DNA of 64,000 nucleotides, taken from Lepus europaeus (Eukaryota > Chordata > Mammalia > Lagomorpha > Leporidae). Both the position numbers and the translations under genes were made by a program. The notes beneath the pieces were generated by a model. It worked only from the letters and a program-made list of their open reading frames with translations, made no database searches and was not told the DNA's origin. Below, piece by piece: positions 34,201 to 48,300 of the stretch. Within the stretch, counting starts at the first letter, position 1. Each line of letters begins with the position of its first letter. The stretch covers positions 73,919,179 through 73,983,178 of the forward strand of contig NC_084840.1 of the NCBI RefSeq assembly GCF_033115175.1, written 5' to 3'.

Positions 34201-37200
34201 ATCTCCAGGGGCCAATGTTGTGGCATAGTAGGCTAATTGCCACCTGGTATGCTGGCGTCCCCTATGGGTGCTGGTTCGAGTCCTGGCTGCTCCACTTCCA
34301 ATCCAGTTTCCCATTAGTGGTCTGGGAAAATAGTTCAAGATGGCCCAAGTGCTTGGGTTCCTGCACCTTCTTGGGAGACCTGGAAGAAGCCTTGGGTGTT
34401 GTGGCCACTTGGGTAGTGAATCAACATATGGAAGATCTCTCTGTAATTGTAACTTTTAAATAAATAATTTTTTTAAAAGGAGCAGTTCTGAAGGTATCTG
34501 AGGATTGGGGAGGGAGGCTAGTACTTCAGGGTCAGAAGTCTTTTAGGAAGCATAGGCATAAAATGTTACAGAAACTCGGGCAGATGCCATTGAAGTTTCC
34601 ATTAAGCAAATGCCGTTCGTAAGACACAACATTGAAAATGTTCGCCTAGAGAAAATGGAAGCAATACTTGCCTACGGTTGGATCTCCATCCGACACTAAA
34701 ATGATCAGAGAGACAGAGTTGGGATCCAGTAGTCCCATGTTATTGGCTTCATTCAAAATAAAGATGGCCCGCAGGAGTGCTTCGTTGATGTTTGTGCCTG
34801 TTGAAGGAATACAGTGTGCGGTTGCATATGCTTTCTTTCTGTACACACAAACATTGCATCTTGGAATCAGATTCATCTGTCTGGTGGCAACTTATGTATA
34901 ATTTATTCAATATAAAAGCATTTGAGGGACAGCACTTGGTGCAGTGGTTAAGCTGCTGTTTGTGATGTACACATCCCGTATCAGAATGCCCGCGCTCAGG
35001 TCTCAGCTCCTCTCTCCACTCCAGCTTCCCGTTGATGTGCACCCTAGGAGCCATCATGTAATGGCTCAAGAGCCTAGATCCTTGCGTCCTTTGGGGGAAA
35101 TCTGAATTGAATTCCTGGACCCTGGTTTTATCTTGGTCCGGTTTCAGCTCTTTCAGACATTTGGGGGAGTGAACCAGAGCATGGGCGATCTCTGTCAGTC
35201 TCTTAATATTTTTTTTAATTAAAAAATCTTTGATTGCTTTCCTGGTGACATAAATTATGCTTATCCTGGTCCAGATCTTCCTGTGCAGTAAAAATATTCA
35301 CTGTGCATAAACTAGGTAAACTAGCCTTTTAGAGATGAATCAGCTCTCTCAAAGCATCAGCTGTTTGTTTTGTTAAACACCCAACTTAAAGGTCCTCAAT
35401 CAACTTTGCTGAGATACTCTGAAGACAGTCACATTTTGTGCTATGCAGATGATAAGGAAGGGTAGTGCCATTTACTGAACACTTTTCTGTGAAAGGTTGG
35501 ATTGGTTAAAAACATGTGTAGTCTGAATTACATGTACTTTCACTACCAACTTAGCATTCAGCATTTGCTGGTAAGTGTATTATTTAAGATAGACCATTGC
35601 AGGCTGGGCAAAGACCCCTGTGGTAGAGAGTAATCTTTCTTAAGGATGCTTCCTTAAGTGGACCAAGATTTGATCCATATAGAAGTTTCTTATTGGGCTT
35701 TAGGCCAATACCACTCACCTCCACTGGGCTGGATTTTCTCAATGTACCTCTTGGCATCTGCAATCTGTGTTTTAGAGGCTGAAACTAAGTCATTTCTCCA
35801 GGTTCGGATGTTGTGGTTGAAGTCAACCACAGAGAAATGGTCTTCTGCTCTTAAGTCATCCAAAATGGTCTTCATTGCTTCCACAGTCTATTTCAAAAGA
35901 GAGTGAAGGGGAGAGGGGTCTCATTACATAAACTCTAAGCTTACAACGAAACTAGCAAGACTGATCATTGATCCTCACCATCTTACAAACACTGACTCAA
36001 TATAGACTTCCCCTGGAAAATGCCTTAGACCCTCCCTTGTGTGTTCTGGACATGTATCGTTGGCTTCTTTGGACTTAAGCTTTTACTGTATATTTTGTTA
36101 TGCACAAGAGGCTTGCCTGGTCTTAGTTAAAGTTAAGAATCACAAACTTCAGGAGCTTACTTGTGGTGCCTGAAAATCAAATATGTCTCTCAAGTCTATT
36201 CACCCTCTCTTTAAATTCTTTCTCATCTTCTTTCTCTTTAAACCACCAAAATCTCCTACCTCAGGTATCGCAACTGATGATCTCCATAGAGAAACCAAAG
36301 GAATCAGAAGAAAATTTCCTCTGACTCCCACCACCATAAACTTCCAGCTGCCAATGTTTGTCCTTGTATAGTTTTCCTTCCTGCCTAGTAATACGGAGAA
36401 ACCAGCAATATTTTTACCAAATGTAAAACCATGCATTGTGAACTAGACTTCATCCCCTCTCATCTACTGAAGAATATGGCTCTAGCAATTCTTTTGCCTC
36501 TTAAATTTCCCTCTTCTATGGGTGCATTTCCATAAACATAACTAATATTGTTATTTCTCACCCCTTTAAAAATCTTATTTAGGCCGGCGCCGCGGCTCAC
36601 TAGGCTAATCCTCCGCCTTGCAGCGCCGGCACACCGGGTTCTAGTCCCGGTCGGGACACCGGATTCTGTCCCGGTTGCCCCTCTTCCAGGCCAGCTCTCT
36701 GCTGTGGCCAGGGAGTGCAGTGGAGGATGGCCCAAGTGTTTGGGCTCTGCACCCCATGGGAGACCAGGATAAGCACCTGGCTCCTGCCATCGGATCAGCG
36801 CGCTGCGCCGGCCGCAGCGCGCCTACTGCGGCGGCCATTGGAGGGTGAACCAACGGAAAAGGAAGACCTTTCTCTCTGTCTCTCTCTCTCACTGTCCACT
36901 CTGCCTGTCAAAAAAAATAAAATAAAATAAAATAAAAATCTTATTTAAACCACTGTCTCCATTTCTGAGCTTCCCTTTGCAGTAAGATTCCTTGAAAGAA
37001 TTGTCTGATCACACTGTCTCCAGATTTTCTCTTTCTGTTTCTCTTAAAGCCACTCCATTCAGGTTTTCATTTTTATAACTACTGAAACTGCCTTTGTCAA
37101 GGTCACCAATGACCTTGACATAAAATCTAATGCACTGTTTTCATTTCTCGTGAAACTCAGTCCACCACCAGCATTTGAACTAATCATTTGCATCTTTCCT

Positions 37201-40200
37201 GCCTCTTCCAGGGGTTCTTCTCCTCCTCTTACGAGTTGCTTTGTACTATTTCTGTTGATTTTTCTTCTTCTCTATAAATTTTTTAGATTTATTTTGGTGC
37301 CAGCATCACTGCCTCCCAGGGTCTTGCACTAGCAGGAAGCTGGAGTCAGGAACAGAACCTGGTATCAAAGCCTGATACCTGACATGGGGCATGGGCACTC
37401 TAAGTCCTCCTTTTCTTTTCTTTTAAAAAGATTTATTTATTTGAAAGTCAGAGTTACACAGAGAGAGGAGAGGCAAAGAGAGAGAGAGAGAGACAGAGAG
37501 AGAGAGGGAAAGGTCTTCCATCTGCTGGTTCACTCCCCAGATGGCCCCAAAGGCCGGAGCTGTGCCGATCCGAAGCCAGGAGCCAGGAGCTTCTTCCAGG
37601 TCTCCCACGCGGGTGCAGGGGCCCAAGGACTTGGGCCATTTTCTACTGCTTTTCCAGGCCATAGCAGAGAGCAGCCAGGTCTTGAACTGGTGTCCATATG
37701 GGATGCCAGTGCTTCAGGCCAGGGCGTTAACCCACTGCGCCACAGTGCTGGCCCCAGTCCTCCTTCTCTTAACACCAGTCCCCACAAATTCTTAACCCTG
37801 GAGTGCTCTATAGTTCAGTCTTGGTTCCTTCTTCATCTCTTCCTTGGCATTCTCACATACTCTCAGTGCTGTAAATTTCCTCTCTATGCTGATGACTCCA
37901 CATCTCACTTCTGAACAGCAGACTTGTATAATCCACTCCCTCCTTGACATGTCTGCTTGGATGTTTAATAAGTATCTCCAACTTAATGTATCCAGGGCAG
38001 GCATTTGGTGCGGCAGTTCAAATGCCACTTGCAACCCCAGCCTCCCTTATCAGAGTGCCAGGGTTCAAGTCCCATCTCTGCTCCTGATTCCAGCTTCCTT
38101 CTAATGTGTTCCCTGGGAGGCAACAGGTGATGGCTCAAGTACTCGAGTCCCCACCCCATATGGATTGAGTTTCCGTTTCTTGTCTCCAGGCTTCGGCCTG
38201 ATCCAGTCCTGGTTGTTGTGGGCATTTGAGGAGTGAACCAGTGAATGGGAGATCTCTCTCTGTCTCTGTTTTGATCCCTCGCTCTCTATCTCCCTGCTGC
38301 CCCTCCTTCCTCCACACCAATCTGGTCTCAGCACAGCAGCTAGAGAGGCTGTTCAGTACACATCAGATCATGTCACTCCTCCATGTGTTGCCTCTGCCTC
38401 CCCTGTAGCTCTTTATCTCTAAGTAAAGGTCAAAGTTCTGATGGGGACTTGGCAAGCTTTCCATGGTCTGCCCTGCCCCTTACTTCCCAAGCCTCATCTT
38501 CCACTAGTCTCCTCCCCTGGCTTTCTCTCTGTTCTGCACATGTCTCATGCACTTAGAACCATTGCACAGGGTGTTACCTCTACCTCTGGCAGTCTTACCC
38601 TAGATATTGGGCAACCTTCCCCTCATCTTCTCAGGGCATCCTCAAGGGTCTTTTCAATGAGACCACTTATTTAGTTGACAAACTCACTTAAAATTTCATT
38701 TCCCTGAAACTGGCACTTCTCATCCCTAACACACTTCTCCCTCTTTTTTTAAAAATTGTTTTTTATTTATTAATTACTTATTTGAAATTTGAAATACAGA
38801 GAGAGATGAGAGAGACAGAGACTCTTCTGCTTACTGGTTTACCCTCCAAAGACCTGCAACCGCCACAGCTAGGCCAGGCCAAAGTCAAGAGTTGGAACTC
38901 ACTCTGGGTCTCCCACATGGGTGGCAGGGACCTAGTTACCTGCGCCATCACCTGCTTCCTTCCAAGGTGCACATTAGCAGGACACTGGAATCAGAGGCAG
39001 AGCTCGTACTGGAACCCAGGGTCTCTGTTATGTGATGTGAGTCTCACAGAGTGTCTCAAATGCTAAGCCACAACATCTGTCTATACTTTTTGTTTTTTTT
39101 TTTTAAAAGATTTATTTTATTTATTTGAAAGTCTGAGTTACAGAGAGAGGTAGAGACAGAGAGAGAGGTCTTCCATCCGCTGGCCCACATCCCAGATGGC
39201 TGCAATGGCCGGAGCTGTGCCGATCTGAAGCCGGGAGCCAGGAGCTTCCTCCAGGTCTCCCATGTGGGTCCAGAGGCCCAAGCACTTGGGCCATCTTCTA
39301 CTTCCCAGGCCATAGCAGAGAGTTGGATCAGAAGAGGAGCAGCTGGGACTAGAACCGGCACCCATATGGGATGCTGGCTCTTCAGGCCAGGGCGTTAACC
39401 CACTGTGCCACAGCACCGGTCCCTATACTTTTTCCTTAAAAAAATTTTTTTTTGATAACACTACCATTGGACATATGTTTAAGCTTATTTATCACATGTG
39501 CTATTTATTCTCTGTTCCTCCTGTACCCCCTCTTCTCCCCATTTACATTCTATAAACTCTATGAGGGCAGGGATGATTTTTCTTCTTTTCTGTTCATGCT
39601 TTTGGTCTGTTTTGGTTCCTATAAACTAATCTCCTGATACACAGGAGGTATTTCACAAATATTTGTTGGATGAATGAATGATGGAAGGAAGACAGTGATG
39701 AAAAAAATCACTGTATTAGAGCATTCGTTTGCAGTTGAGGGCCATGAGTTTCCCCAAGGATACTGGGCAATAGCTGAAGTCATCTTTGATTGTTGTGACC
39801 TTGGAGATTGCACCACTGGCATCTTGTGGGTAGATCATGGCGGTTGTTAACCATCCTACAAGACACAGAACAGCCCTCCCACAACAAAGAATGATCCAGT
39901 CTAAAATGTCAGTAGTGCCAACAACAGCTATGCAACCCTGTATTGGGGCACAAATGCATGTACTGGGGTCCATGAAGGACATGGACTTCTTTTGCATTCC
40001 TTACAGATTCTAGAACACTAGTGAACACGTGGGTGGTCAAAAACAGTTGTGAAGTGAGAACTCATCAACTGAGTGAGAACTCATCCAAATTGGTTACATG
40101 GATGGATTAGTGGGTAACTAAAGACATTTCCTTATTTGCTGGAATTGTACCTTTCCCATTTCTCAGTAAGACTACATGAAGCCCCAAACTGGAAGCCATG

Positions 40201-43200
40201 AGACAGGATAGCCACCCTCAAGCAATTACAACATAATTAGAAATAATATCCATATGAAAATTTAAAAGTTACTGTGAACAGTAGCAAGATATTAAAGAAA
40301 AATATTACACAGAAGAATTGAAAATATAAGTATATAGTGCAGAAGAGTGATCAGAGTGAAAAGAGGTTATGCAGGGAGGAAATTTTTCAGAGGGGTGTTC
40401 TGAGATGGTTTTGCAAAGAAATGCTGGATACAGAATAGAAAAGAGAGGAAGAGGGGGAAGAGGAGGTAGGAAAGGGGAGATGAGAAGTTAAGGGGAGTGG
40501 ACAAGGAAAGAATGAGCAGGAGTATTTGGGGCATTCGTCCTGTGAACATAAAATACCATCAAGTGTTGGGAAGAGTTCGCATTCTGACTCAGTAAGCTCA
40601 GCCCCAAGTTCTAGCACTAGGAGGGGAGGAGGGGCTGGGCGATTGCATTCTCTGGAGAGGATCCCCATATCAATGCCAGCAAGGGGGTACTTACTTGCTT
40701 CATTTTAACTCCCCACATCGAACCACTAACATCGATGACAAAGAGGATGTTCTTGGGAATTGGTTCCAGGTTGTCAGGAGCAAAGAAGTGGACGAAATAT
40801 CCATTAAATACCTGAAATATCGAACATGGTTGTGAGTCAAATCATGGCCAGTGTTTAGGGGACAAGGAGACAAGGGGCCTTGGGGGCTAAAGGAGCAGGG
40901 GTGAGGCATGGAAGAAGAAGGAGTCTTGCTGCCCATAAAGAAGAGAACAGCGGTGGCCACTGGCTCCCATCAGCCTCTCCCTTCTCCTCCAGCTCCTATG
41001 GTTCTCTCGCTCAGCAGGGAATTCCACCCCACCCCACTCTGCTTCACACTGTCTTCATCACCAGTCTGTCCCCAGCGTTCTGCTAACCAGCTGTGAACCG
41101 GGCAGAGTCCCTGCCCTCACGGAGCTCACAGGTTGGCAGAAGATGTGGGGCAGTGCGGGCCACTTGCAGCACAATGTACATGTCATGCTTAGGAGAGCCA
41201 AGGGCTCTGAGATGCTCTTGATGGAGGCTCATCTAACACCATGGAGGGAAGCTTCCCTAAGAAAAAGGACCTGAGGGTGAGCTTGGACTTTGTGGGCACT
41301 GGGTAGGGTGGTGAAGGAGGGAGGAGAGTTCCAGACAGTGCAACTGTGAGAGAACATGGCATACTTGGGGGCTTTATAAGTAGTTCAACACCAGGGGGCC
41401 CTTGAATTCAAGAAATCAGGGTGGAGAATCAGTAGGACAGATCATGGAAGATCTCGCTGTACTATTTTAGAGAACTGGGATTTTCCTCAAAGTCAACGGG
41501 AGGCAGCTCCAGCTGGGCTCTGGTTACTCTGTCATCTACCAACTGGATTGCCTTATTTTCTTTCCATTGCCTGCTGGTTGCTTCTGTGGGGACATTAGTG
41601 TCCAGTCTCAGGGCAGGTGGCTGTGGCCTCCAACACACTTCACCTTCTGTCCTGGCAGACTCACAGGCTTTGACATGCCCTAAGGGCTCTTACCTTAGCA
41701 CAAGGACACAGGGAAGACGCGACAAAAGGGGAGAGGGAAATTTTCAAGACAGTTCACAATAAACCTGGGCCATGGAATTCACCACTGCCTCTGGGCCTTT
41801 CTCTAGACTTTGGTTGTGTGTTTCTCCTTGCCCCATAATCTTTGTGATTTTTTTTTTTTGAATCATCTATGTGCAAAGGACTGTGGGAGGTTAGCCAAAA
41901 TTCTCATTTTGTAATTTTCATCTGGGAAAAAAGCATGAGACCCAAAGACCCTTTATTTAGTTTTTAATGACAGAAAAGAGAATATTTTGTGACATATTAG
42001 AGAAATATGGTTTTAATCCCGTCCCCGCAGCCTCAACACTTGCCCCAGCAGTTGGAAACTATGTATAAGCGAGGGAGTTTGTGCAACAAGGACCAGTTCT
42101 GTAGCCACAGTGTGGTAGTTCTACTGCAGTGTGTTTACACGCACCTCAAGTTCACCCGCCTTCTCTTCTCTGTTCACGTCATACGTCACCACCAGCTGGC
42201 CATCCACCGCAGTCTCCGAGCAGTTGGAGCACTTTCTCTGCTGTGCCACTGTGGGCTTGAAGGAGACATGTGCCTGGGAAGAACAGTGATGTTAGAATCT
42301 GCCCCTTCCAGGTGAGGGCTTGGCAGCTGCACCTGCTCAGGCAAACAGGTGTTGCCCAATGGCCATTCTGTGTCCAGTCAGCATTAGTAGGTCCATCCAT
42401 TACTGATGCAAGGGACAGAGCCAGGGTAGCATCTGCCAGCTCTGGAAAGGTTTGTGGAAGGTTTCAAGAGGCATTCATAGCTGGTTAGTGTTGGCTGCTG
42501 CAGTAGAGAGATGAATATATTTTGCTGTGATTAATAAAAATCTATCATTTATTAGAGCAAAGCTGTCTTTTAGCTACTGGTCAATTGGATGACTGAGGGG
42601 AATGAGGCTCCAAAAGAGACAGTCTCTGGTTAAAATGGGGAATGCCATTTTGTGTGTATCCTGTGGAAGGCCCTGCGCTCTCACTAGAAATCAGTGTTCC
42701 TTCCTACAGAGTCTTGCATTCAAGCCCAGACCATCCTCTACCCTCCAGAGCACACAGCAGGAGAAAGGAACCTAGGAGCTAGTGGCCACTTCAATGCTTT
42801 GCAACACGCAGTGGTTAGGGTACCTTTTGGGGTCCTTTTGAGACGACTGGAACACCATCAAAATGGCCTTCAAATGTGTCAGGAACATGAAGAAATCTCA
42901 GTCCTTGAGGTTCAATTATCCACACGTCTACCTAGAGATGGGAAGACAATTATACAAAGCATTGAATGATTTTACTCTGCAGATTTGTCAAAAATAGACC
43001 ATATTCCTCCCTGTGTTGGATCTTTTTACTCCTTCTGTATCTTATTGTTTTGAGCAGACCATAGGGGCAAATCCCTAGGACTCCTGGCAAAGCCATAGCC
43101 ATAGCTACTGCTTCTTCAACGCTTGCCATATTTTCAGTATTGTGCTTCACGTGGATTAATCCATTTCATTCTCACCACCATCACCACCACTATCATCACT

Positions 43201-45277
43201 ATTATTATTATTTGCTGTGGTTAGTATTTGTTATGACTTCTTTTACAGATGCAGAAGCAGGGACTGACTCAGGTTATGAAGGCAGAGCCAGGCTTCAAGC
43301 TCAGAGCCTGAGCTCTTGATTCCTTGCACACAGGACTTGACTTTGAACAATCATCTCCAGCACCATCTTCTCAGATAGCATTGTTGCACTAGTGTTCAGG
43401 TTTCATGCACAATATTGTCCTGGGGTTTATTTTTCACATGAGATACACCCATTTCAGTGTGAGGTCATTAGCTAGTGCACACACACATGCCTTTCCACCC
43501 TGCCTCTTCCTCGTTTAGGATCATTTGCAACTGTGATGAGCTATCTTCCTATTGGAAGGCCCTGAATCAGACCTACATCTTCTCTTTAAAAAATTTGTGA
43601 AAAATATCATGGCCCTGGTTTGAGCAGAGCAACTTGTCTTTCCTGGTTCTTACACTCCCAGCACAAGATGATGTGAAGTTGACTTGCTTCCAAGATTTCT
43701 GCTACCTCCACAAGATCAACTATAGTTCCCCATGCTGGCAAGAACTGTCTAGTAGAAGCAAATGGGCCAGAGGTCTCCCTGCTGGATCTGACCCAGCCAC
43801 TGCTGGTAGATAGTGGAGAAGCTCTTGAAGGAAAAAGCCCAGGGGAACTGCAGAGAACTGAGGCCTTGGCTTTCATTCTTCCACAGATTCCAGCCATAAA
43901 TGAGTATCAGGGCCTCGGGACAAGGTTTACTCCTCTGTGAGAGGATTCGCGATAGAAGGAGAATTTTCCCTAGAGGTCAGAAGCCTTTAGCAATCCCGTG
44001 TTCAACTGGACACAGATACGACTGTAAAATCTGGTAAGACTCCCCTCCCCCTCTGCTGGGACAGTGAACATTTTGGGGAGTATGTGCTTGAAGCCCCACA
44101 ATTGGTTCAGCTGGGAGGTCAGGACCAGCCCCCACTGGCCTTGAGTCATTTGTTGAGTATTTGTTGAGTATCTGTTGAGTATTTGTTGCTCTTTCTCAAA
44201 GGACTACAAGAGTCAGAATAAAAGGTTCCCTCATTTCATTGGACACAACAAGATTTTAAGAGAGAGCCTATTCTCCTTGGTTTCTGTGGGGGAGGAGGTA
44301 GTTCCAATTTGGGGGCCCTTCAGATGGTGATTAAAAGCCTCTGGAGGGGCCGGCACTGTGGCGCAGTGGGTTAAAGCCCTGGCCTGAAGCACTGGCTTCC
44401 CATATGGGCTCCGATTCTAGTCCCGGCTGCTCCTCTTTTGATCCAGCTCTCTGCTATGGCCTGGGAAAGCAGTGGACGGCCCAAGTGCTTGGGCCCCTGC
44501 ACCCACGTGGGAGACCCAGAAGAGGCTCCTGGCTCCTGGCTTCGGATCGGCTCAGCTCTGGTCATTGTGGCCATCTGGGGAGTGAACCAGCAGATGGAAG
44601 ACCTCTCTCTCTCTCTTTCTCTCTCTCTGCATCTCTCTGTAACTCTGTCTTTCAAATAAAATAAATCTTTCTAAAAGAAGCCTCAGGAATATAGACTAGG
44701 TAAATATTCATAGTTTCATATTTCTCCTTAATTTATCTCTGGGTAATATTGAATCTCTTTGGGAATTGATACATTTCATAGAATGTTGGAATTGGAAATT
44801 ATCTTACAGGTCATCTGCTCCAATTTTTCTATTTCAAAGATGACAAAATTAAGGCCAGATATATCTTAATGAAATTTTACTTAATTTAATTTAATTTAAG
44901 TTAAGTTACTGCCTAGATCCCAAGTTTGTGGCAACTTTGGGCCAGAAGTCAAGAAACCTGCCTCTTGGCCTAACACTTTCCAACATACCAAACCCTGTCT
45001 GCCATATTTTAAAAATGAAGAATTCCTGGGGCCAGTGCTGTGGCGCAACAAGTTACTGCCCTGGCCTGAAGCGCCAGCATCCCATATGGGCGCTGGTTCT
45101 AGTCCAGCTGCTCCTCTTCCGATCCAGCTCTCTGCTATGGCCTGGGAAAGCTGTGGAAGATGGCCCAAGCACTTGGGCCCCTGAACCCCTGTGGGAGATT
45201 CAGAAGAAGCTCCTGGCTTCGGATCCACCCAGCCCCGGCTATTGCTGCCACCTGGGGAGTGAACCAGTGGATGGAAG

Positions 45278-45317
<40 letters not shown>

Positions 45318-48300
45318 CTGGATCTCTGTAACTCTGCCTTTCAAATAAATAAATAAATCTTAAAAAAAGGAAAGAAATGAAGATGACAGCAAAGGTGTAT
45401 TTAAGTCAAATAGAATACAAAGTGACTGCCAAAAGCACTGAGGTGATGAGGTAGGGGTGTGTAGATTGGCAGCAGAAGACAATGAACTTATCATTCGTGG
45501 AACTCCTGCTATTTGCCAATTATTTCTGAAAGTTCATCTCACTGACAATTGAGGAAGGGAAGTATGGGTGGTGTTCACAAGTGAGACCCAGGGTAGTTTG
45601 TCCCTGAAGAGCAGTGTTGGGGATTGGATGGTGCTCACCACCACCCCTCAGCTATGTTTACCTCCAGTATCTGGAACCTGTGAATGTGAACGTATTTGGA
45701 AAAGAGGTCTTCTTTGCAGATGTAGTTCAGTGAAGCATCTTGTGAACATCCTGTCCTACCTGGTGAGCCTTAAATGCAATGACCAGTGTTCTCATGAGAG
45801 AAAGGCAAAGGGAGGTTTGAGGTGCTCAGAGGAGGAGGCAGTGTGACCATGGAGGGAGTGATCAGAATGATCACTCATGTGGGGCCAGTACATCAAGGAG
45901 TGCCAGCAGCTGCCAGGCACCAAAAGAAACAAGGAAAAGATCGCTCCCCTAGAGCCACAGAGGAAGCGCAGCTCCGCTGACACTTTGAGTTCAGATTTAT
46001 GTCCTCCAGATGCAGTGAGGCTATATTTCTGTGTCTGTGCTCACTTGCTAGGGCACCTCCAGAAAACGGCCAAAGCTAACAAGGAGCTCAACTGGAACTG
46101 AATTCTGGAAGGAAGCAGTGAGGTTGGCTCCAAGCCTAAAGCTCTTCAGAGCACCATACTGTGTTGCAGAGTTGCATGGCAACAATCACCACAAATAGTG
46201 AAGACAAAAGAAGCAAAATAAACCATGGGGCTAGTGTTGTGGCAAAGTGTGTTAAGTTGTCACTTGGCAGTAACCCCATATCTGAATTCTGGTTTGAGTC
46301 CTGGCTGCTCTGCTTCCACTCTAGCTCCCTGCTGATCCACTTGGGAAGGCAGCGGACGACGGCTCAAATACTTGGGTGTCTGCAACCCATGTGGCAGACC
46401 CAGATGGAGTTTGTGATTCCTGCTTTGGCCTGGCCCAGCCCTGGCTATTGCAGCCATTTGGGGGGTGAACCAGTGAATAAAATATCTCTCCCTCTATCTC
46501 CCCCCCCTACTATGTCTTTCAAATAAATAAAAGAAGCTTTAAAAAAATGGAAGCTTCTGATCCAGCTCTTTGCTATGCCTGGGAAAGCAGCAGAAGGTGG
46601 CCCAGGTCCTTAGGCTCCTGCACCCGTGTGGGAGACCTGGATGAAGCTCTTGGCTCCTGGCTTCGGATCGGCTCAGCTCTGGCCGTTGTGGCCATCTGGG
46701 GAGTGAACCAGTGGATGGACGGGGTCTGTCTGTCTGTCTGTCTCTCTCTCTCCTTCTACCTCTCTGTAGCTCTGCCTTTCAAATAAATAAATAAATAAAT
46801 CTTTTTTTTTTAAAAAAAGTAAGCAAAATAAGCCAGACACAAAAAGACAAATACTGTGTATTCTTTATCACATGTGTGTGGAGGGAAGAGGAATGAGGGG
46901 GGATTTGACAATGGGAAACAAAATGCAATTGCGTGAAGGTAGCCAGGTCTGACATTCTGCAGAATAGTGGTGCAACTATAGTTCATGATAATGCATTATA
47001 TTCTATATAAAGAACTAGAAGAGAGGAGCTGGTAGGCTCCAAACACAAAGAAAATCTAAGGAAATGGAAAGTTCAATTGCCTTGTTTGGTAATTTTTTGT
47101 TGGGTATATGTGTTGAAATATTGCACTCTACCCCATAAAAGTGTACAAGTATCACATGTTAAGACAAAATTAATAAAAAGCATCCTGGTTCATACCCTAA
47201 GCTAAAGAGCATGAAAACTTAGCTTCCCAAGCCTTTAGGTTTCTTATCAGTATATTAACTGCCCTCTCTGGGGGAATGTTGTGAGAACGAAATTAGGTAA
47301 GTGGAAAGGAGAGCAAGTATAAATCAGAGGACAGGAACCATCAGAGGAAGTACAAATCCATGCTCACCTCCAAGTGCTTGGCCAGCCTTCCAGGCTTTAG
47401 GTGAAGTCTGTGCTCATAGGACCCCAGCTTCCTCCACTTCACCTCCTGGTAATGAAGTTCGAACTGCACCTTTGCTCCAGGGAGGACGTTTACCTCGGTT
47501 TGGAAGTTCTCCATGTCAAGGGCCTTGCTCCTAAAGGTGGGAGTCCCCAGTGAATTAGCCATCAGATGCACAGCTGAGTGGGAAGGCTCAGAATCTACGC
47601 AGAGGGCATCTGGTCTTGGCTGCATGATCAGACCTGATTATTTGTCCATGAAAATAAATAGTAGGTACAATAGAAATAAGAGTAACCTCTGGTTAAATTA
47701 ATCTCCCCAAGAATTGTAGTCTCCCATCCAACTTCAACTTTTGCTTTCAGGGCTTCGTGCAGATTTGAGTGTCACCTGGAAAAAGCTACCGTTGATGGGT
47801 CCCACCTCTGCCAGAAGCTTGCTCTGTATCACCTCCGAGATGGCAAGATGGACATCGTTACCTTCATTGTTCAGATAACAAGCGGGAGCAGCAAGTGAGA
47901 GTCATTGAGGAGAAGTAGCTTTCTCAAGATCCCATGGCTACTCAGTTGCAAGACTAAGACCCCAACCTAAGTTTAGGGGACCCCAAAGACAGCGCAGATT
48001 TCTTACGCTACATTTGAGATCCATTCTAGGAATTGTTTATATTTGTTAAAGTCTTCAGAAAGAAGAATTCTATTTTCCCATAAATTTGAGTTTGTATTTC
48101 TAGCATGCGGCCTTATTTAGTTACTGTACATTTTGAGTCCCATGTGATCCTTGATCTGGAGGTTTTTTGTGGTTTTGAAGAGAAACCAGCAAGATGAACA
48201 AATAAAGGTGATTCCAGAATTAGGATTAACAAGGAATAATTTTTAACATGATTCTTCTTTGCACGAAATCACTAAAAGAATAAGAAGATTGGGCATAATC

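Larger units (their letters stand above)
36948..39685 (+). repeat. Long L2 LINE fossil broken by five SINEs, intron 9
   Basis: L2-like text runs through 36948-37282, 37756-37994, 38292-38749 and 39423-39685. Markers in order are AAGGTCACCAATGACCTTGAC, CTATGCTGATGACTCCACA, CTTTCCATGGTCTGCCC, ATGAGGGCAGGGATGATTTT and AAATATTTGTTGGATGAATGA. No open reading frame survives. Confidence 0.75.

Noticed and set aside
34665-34672. GT four bases into intron 11 as the donor instead of GC
   Set aside because: Using it adds four nucleotides and shifts the frame of exon 12, destroying the conserved ELKLSKIQ sequence.
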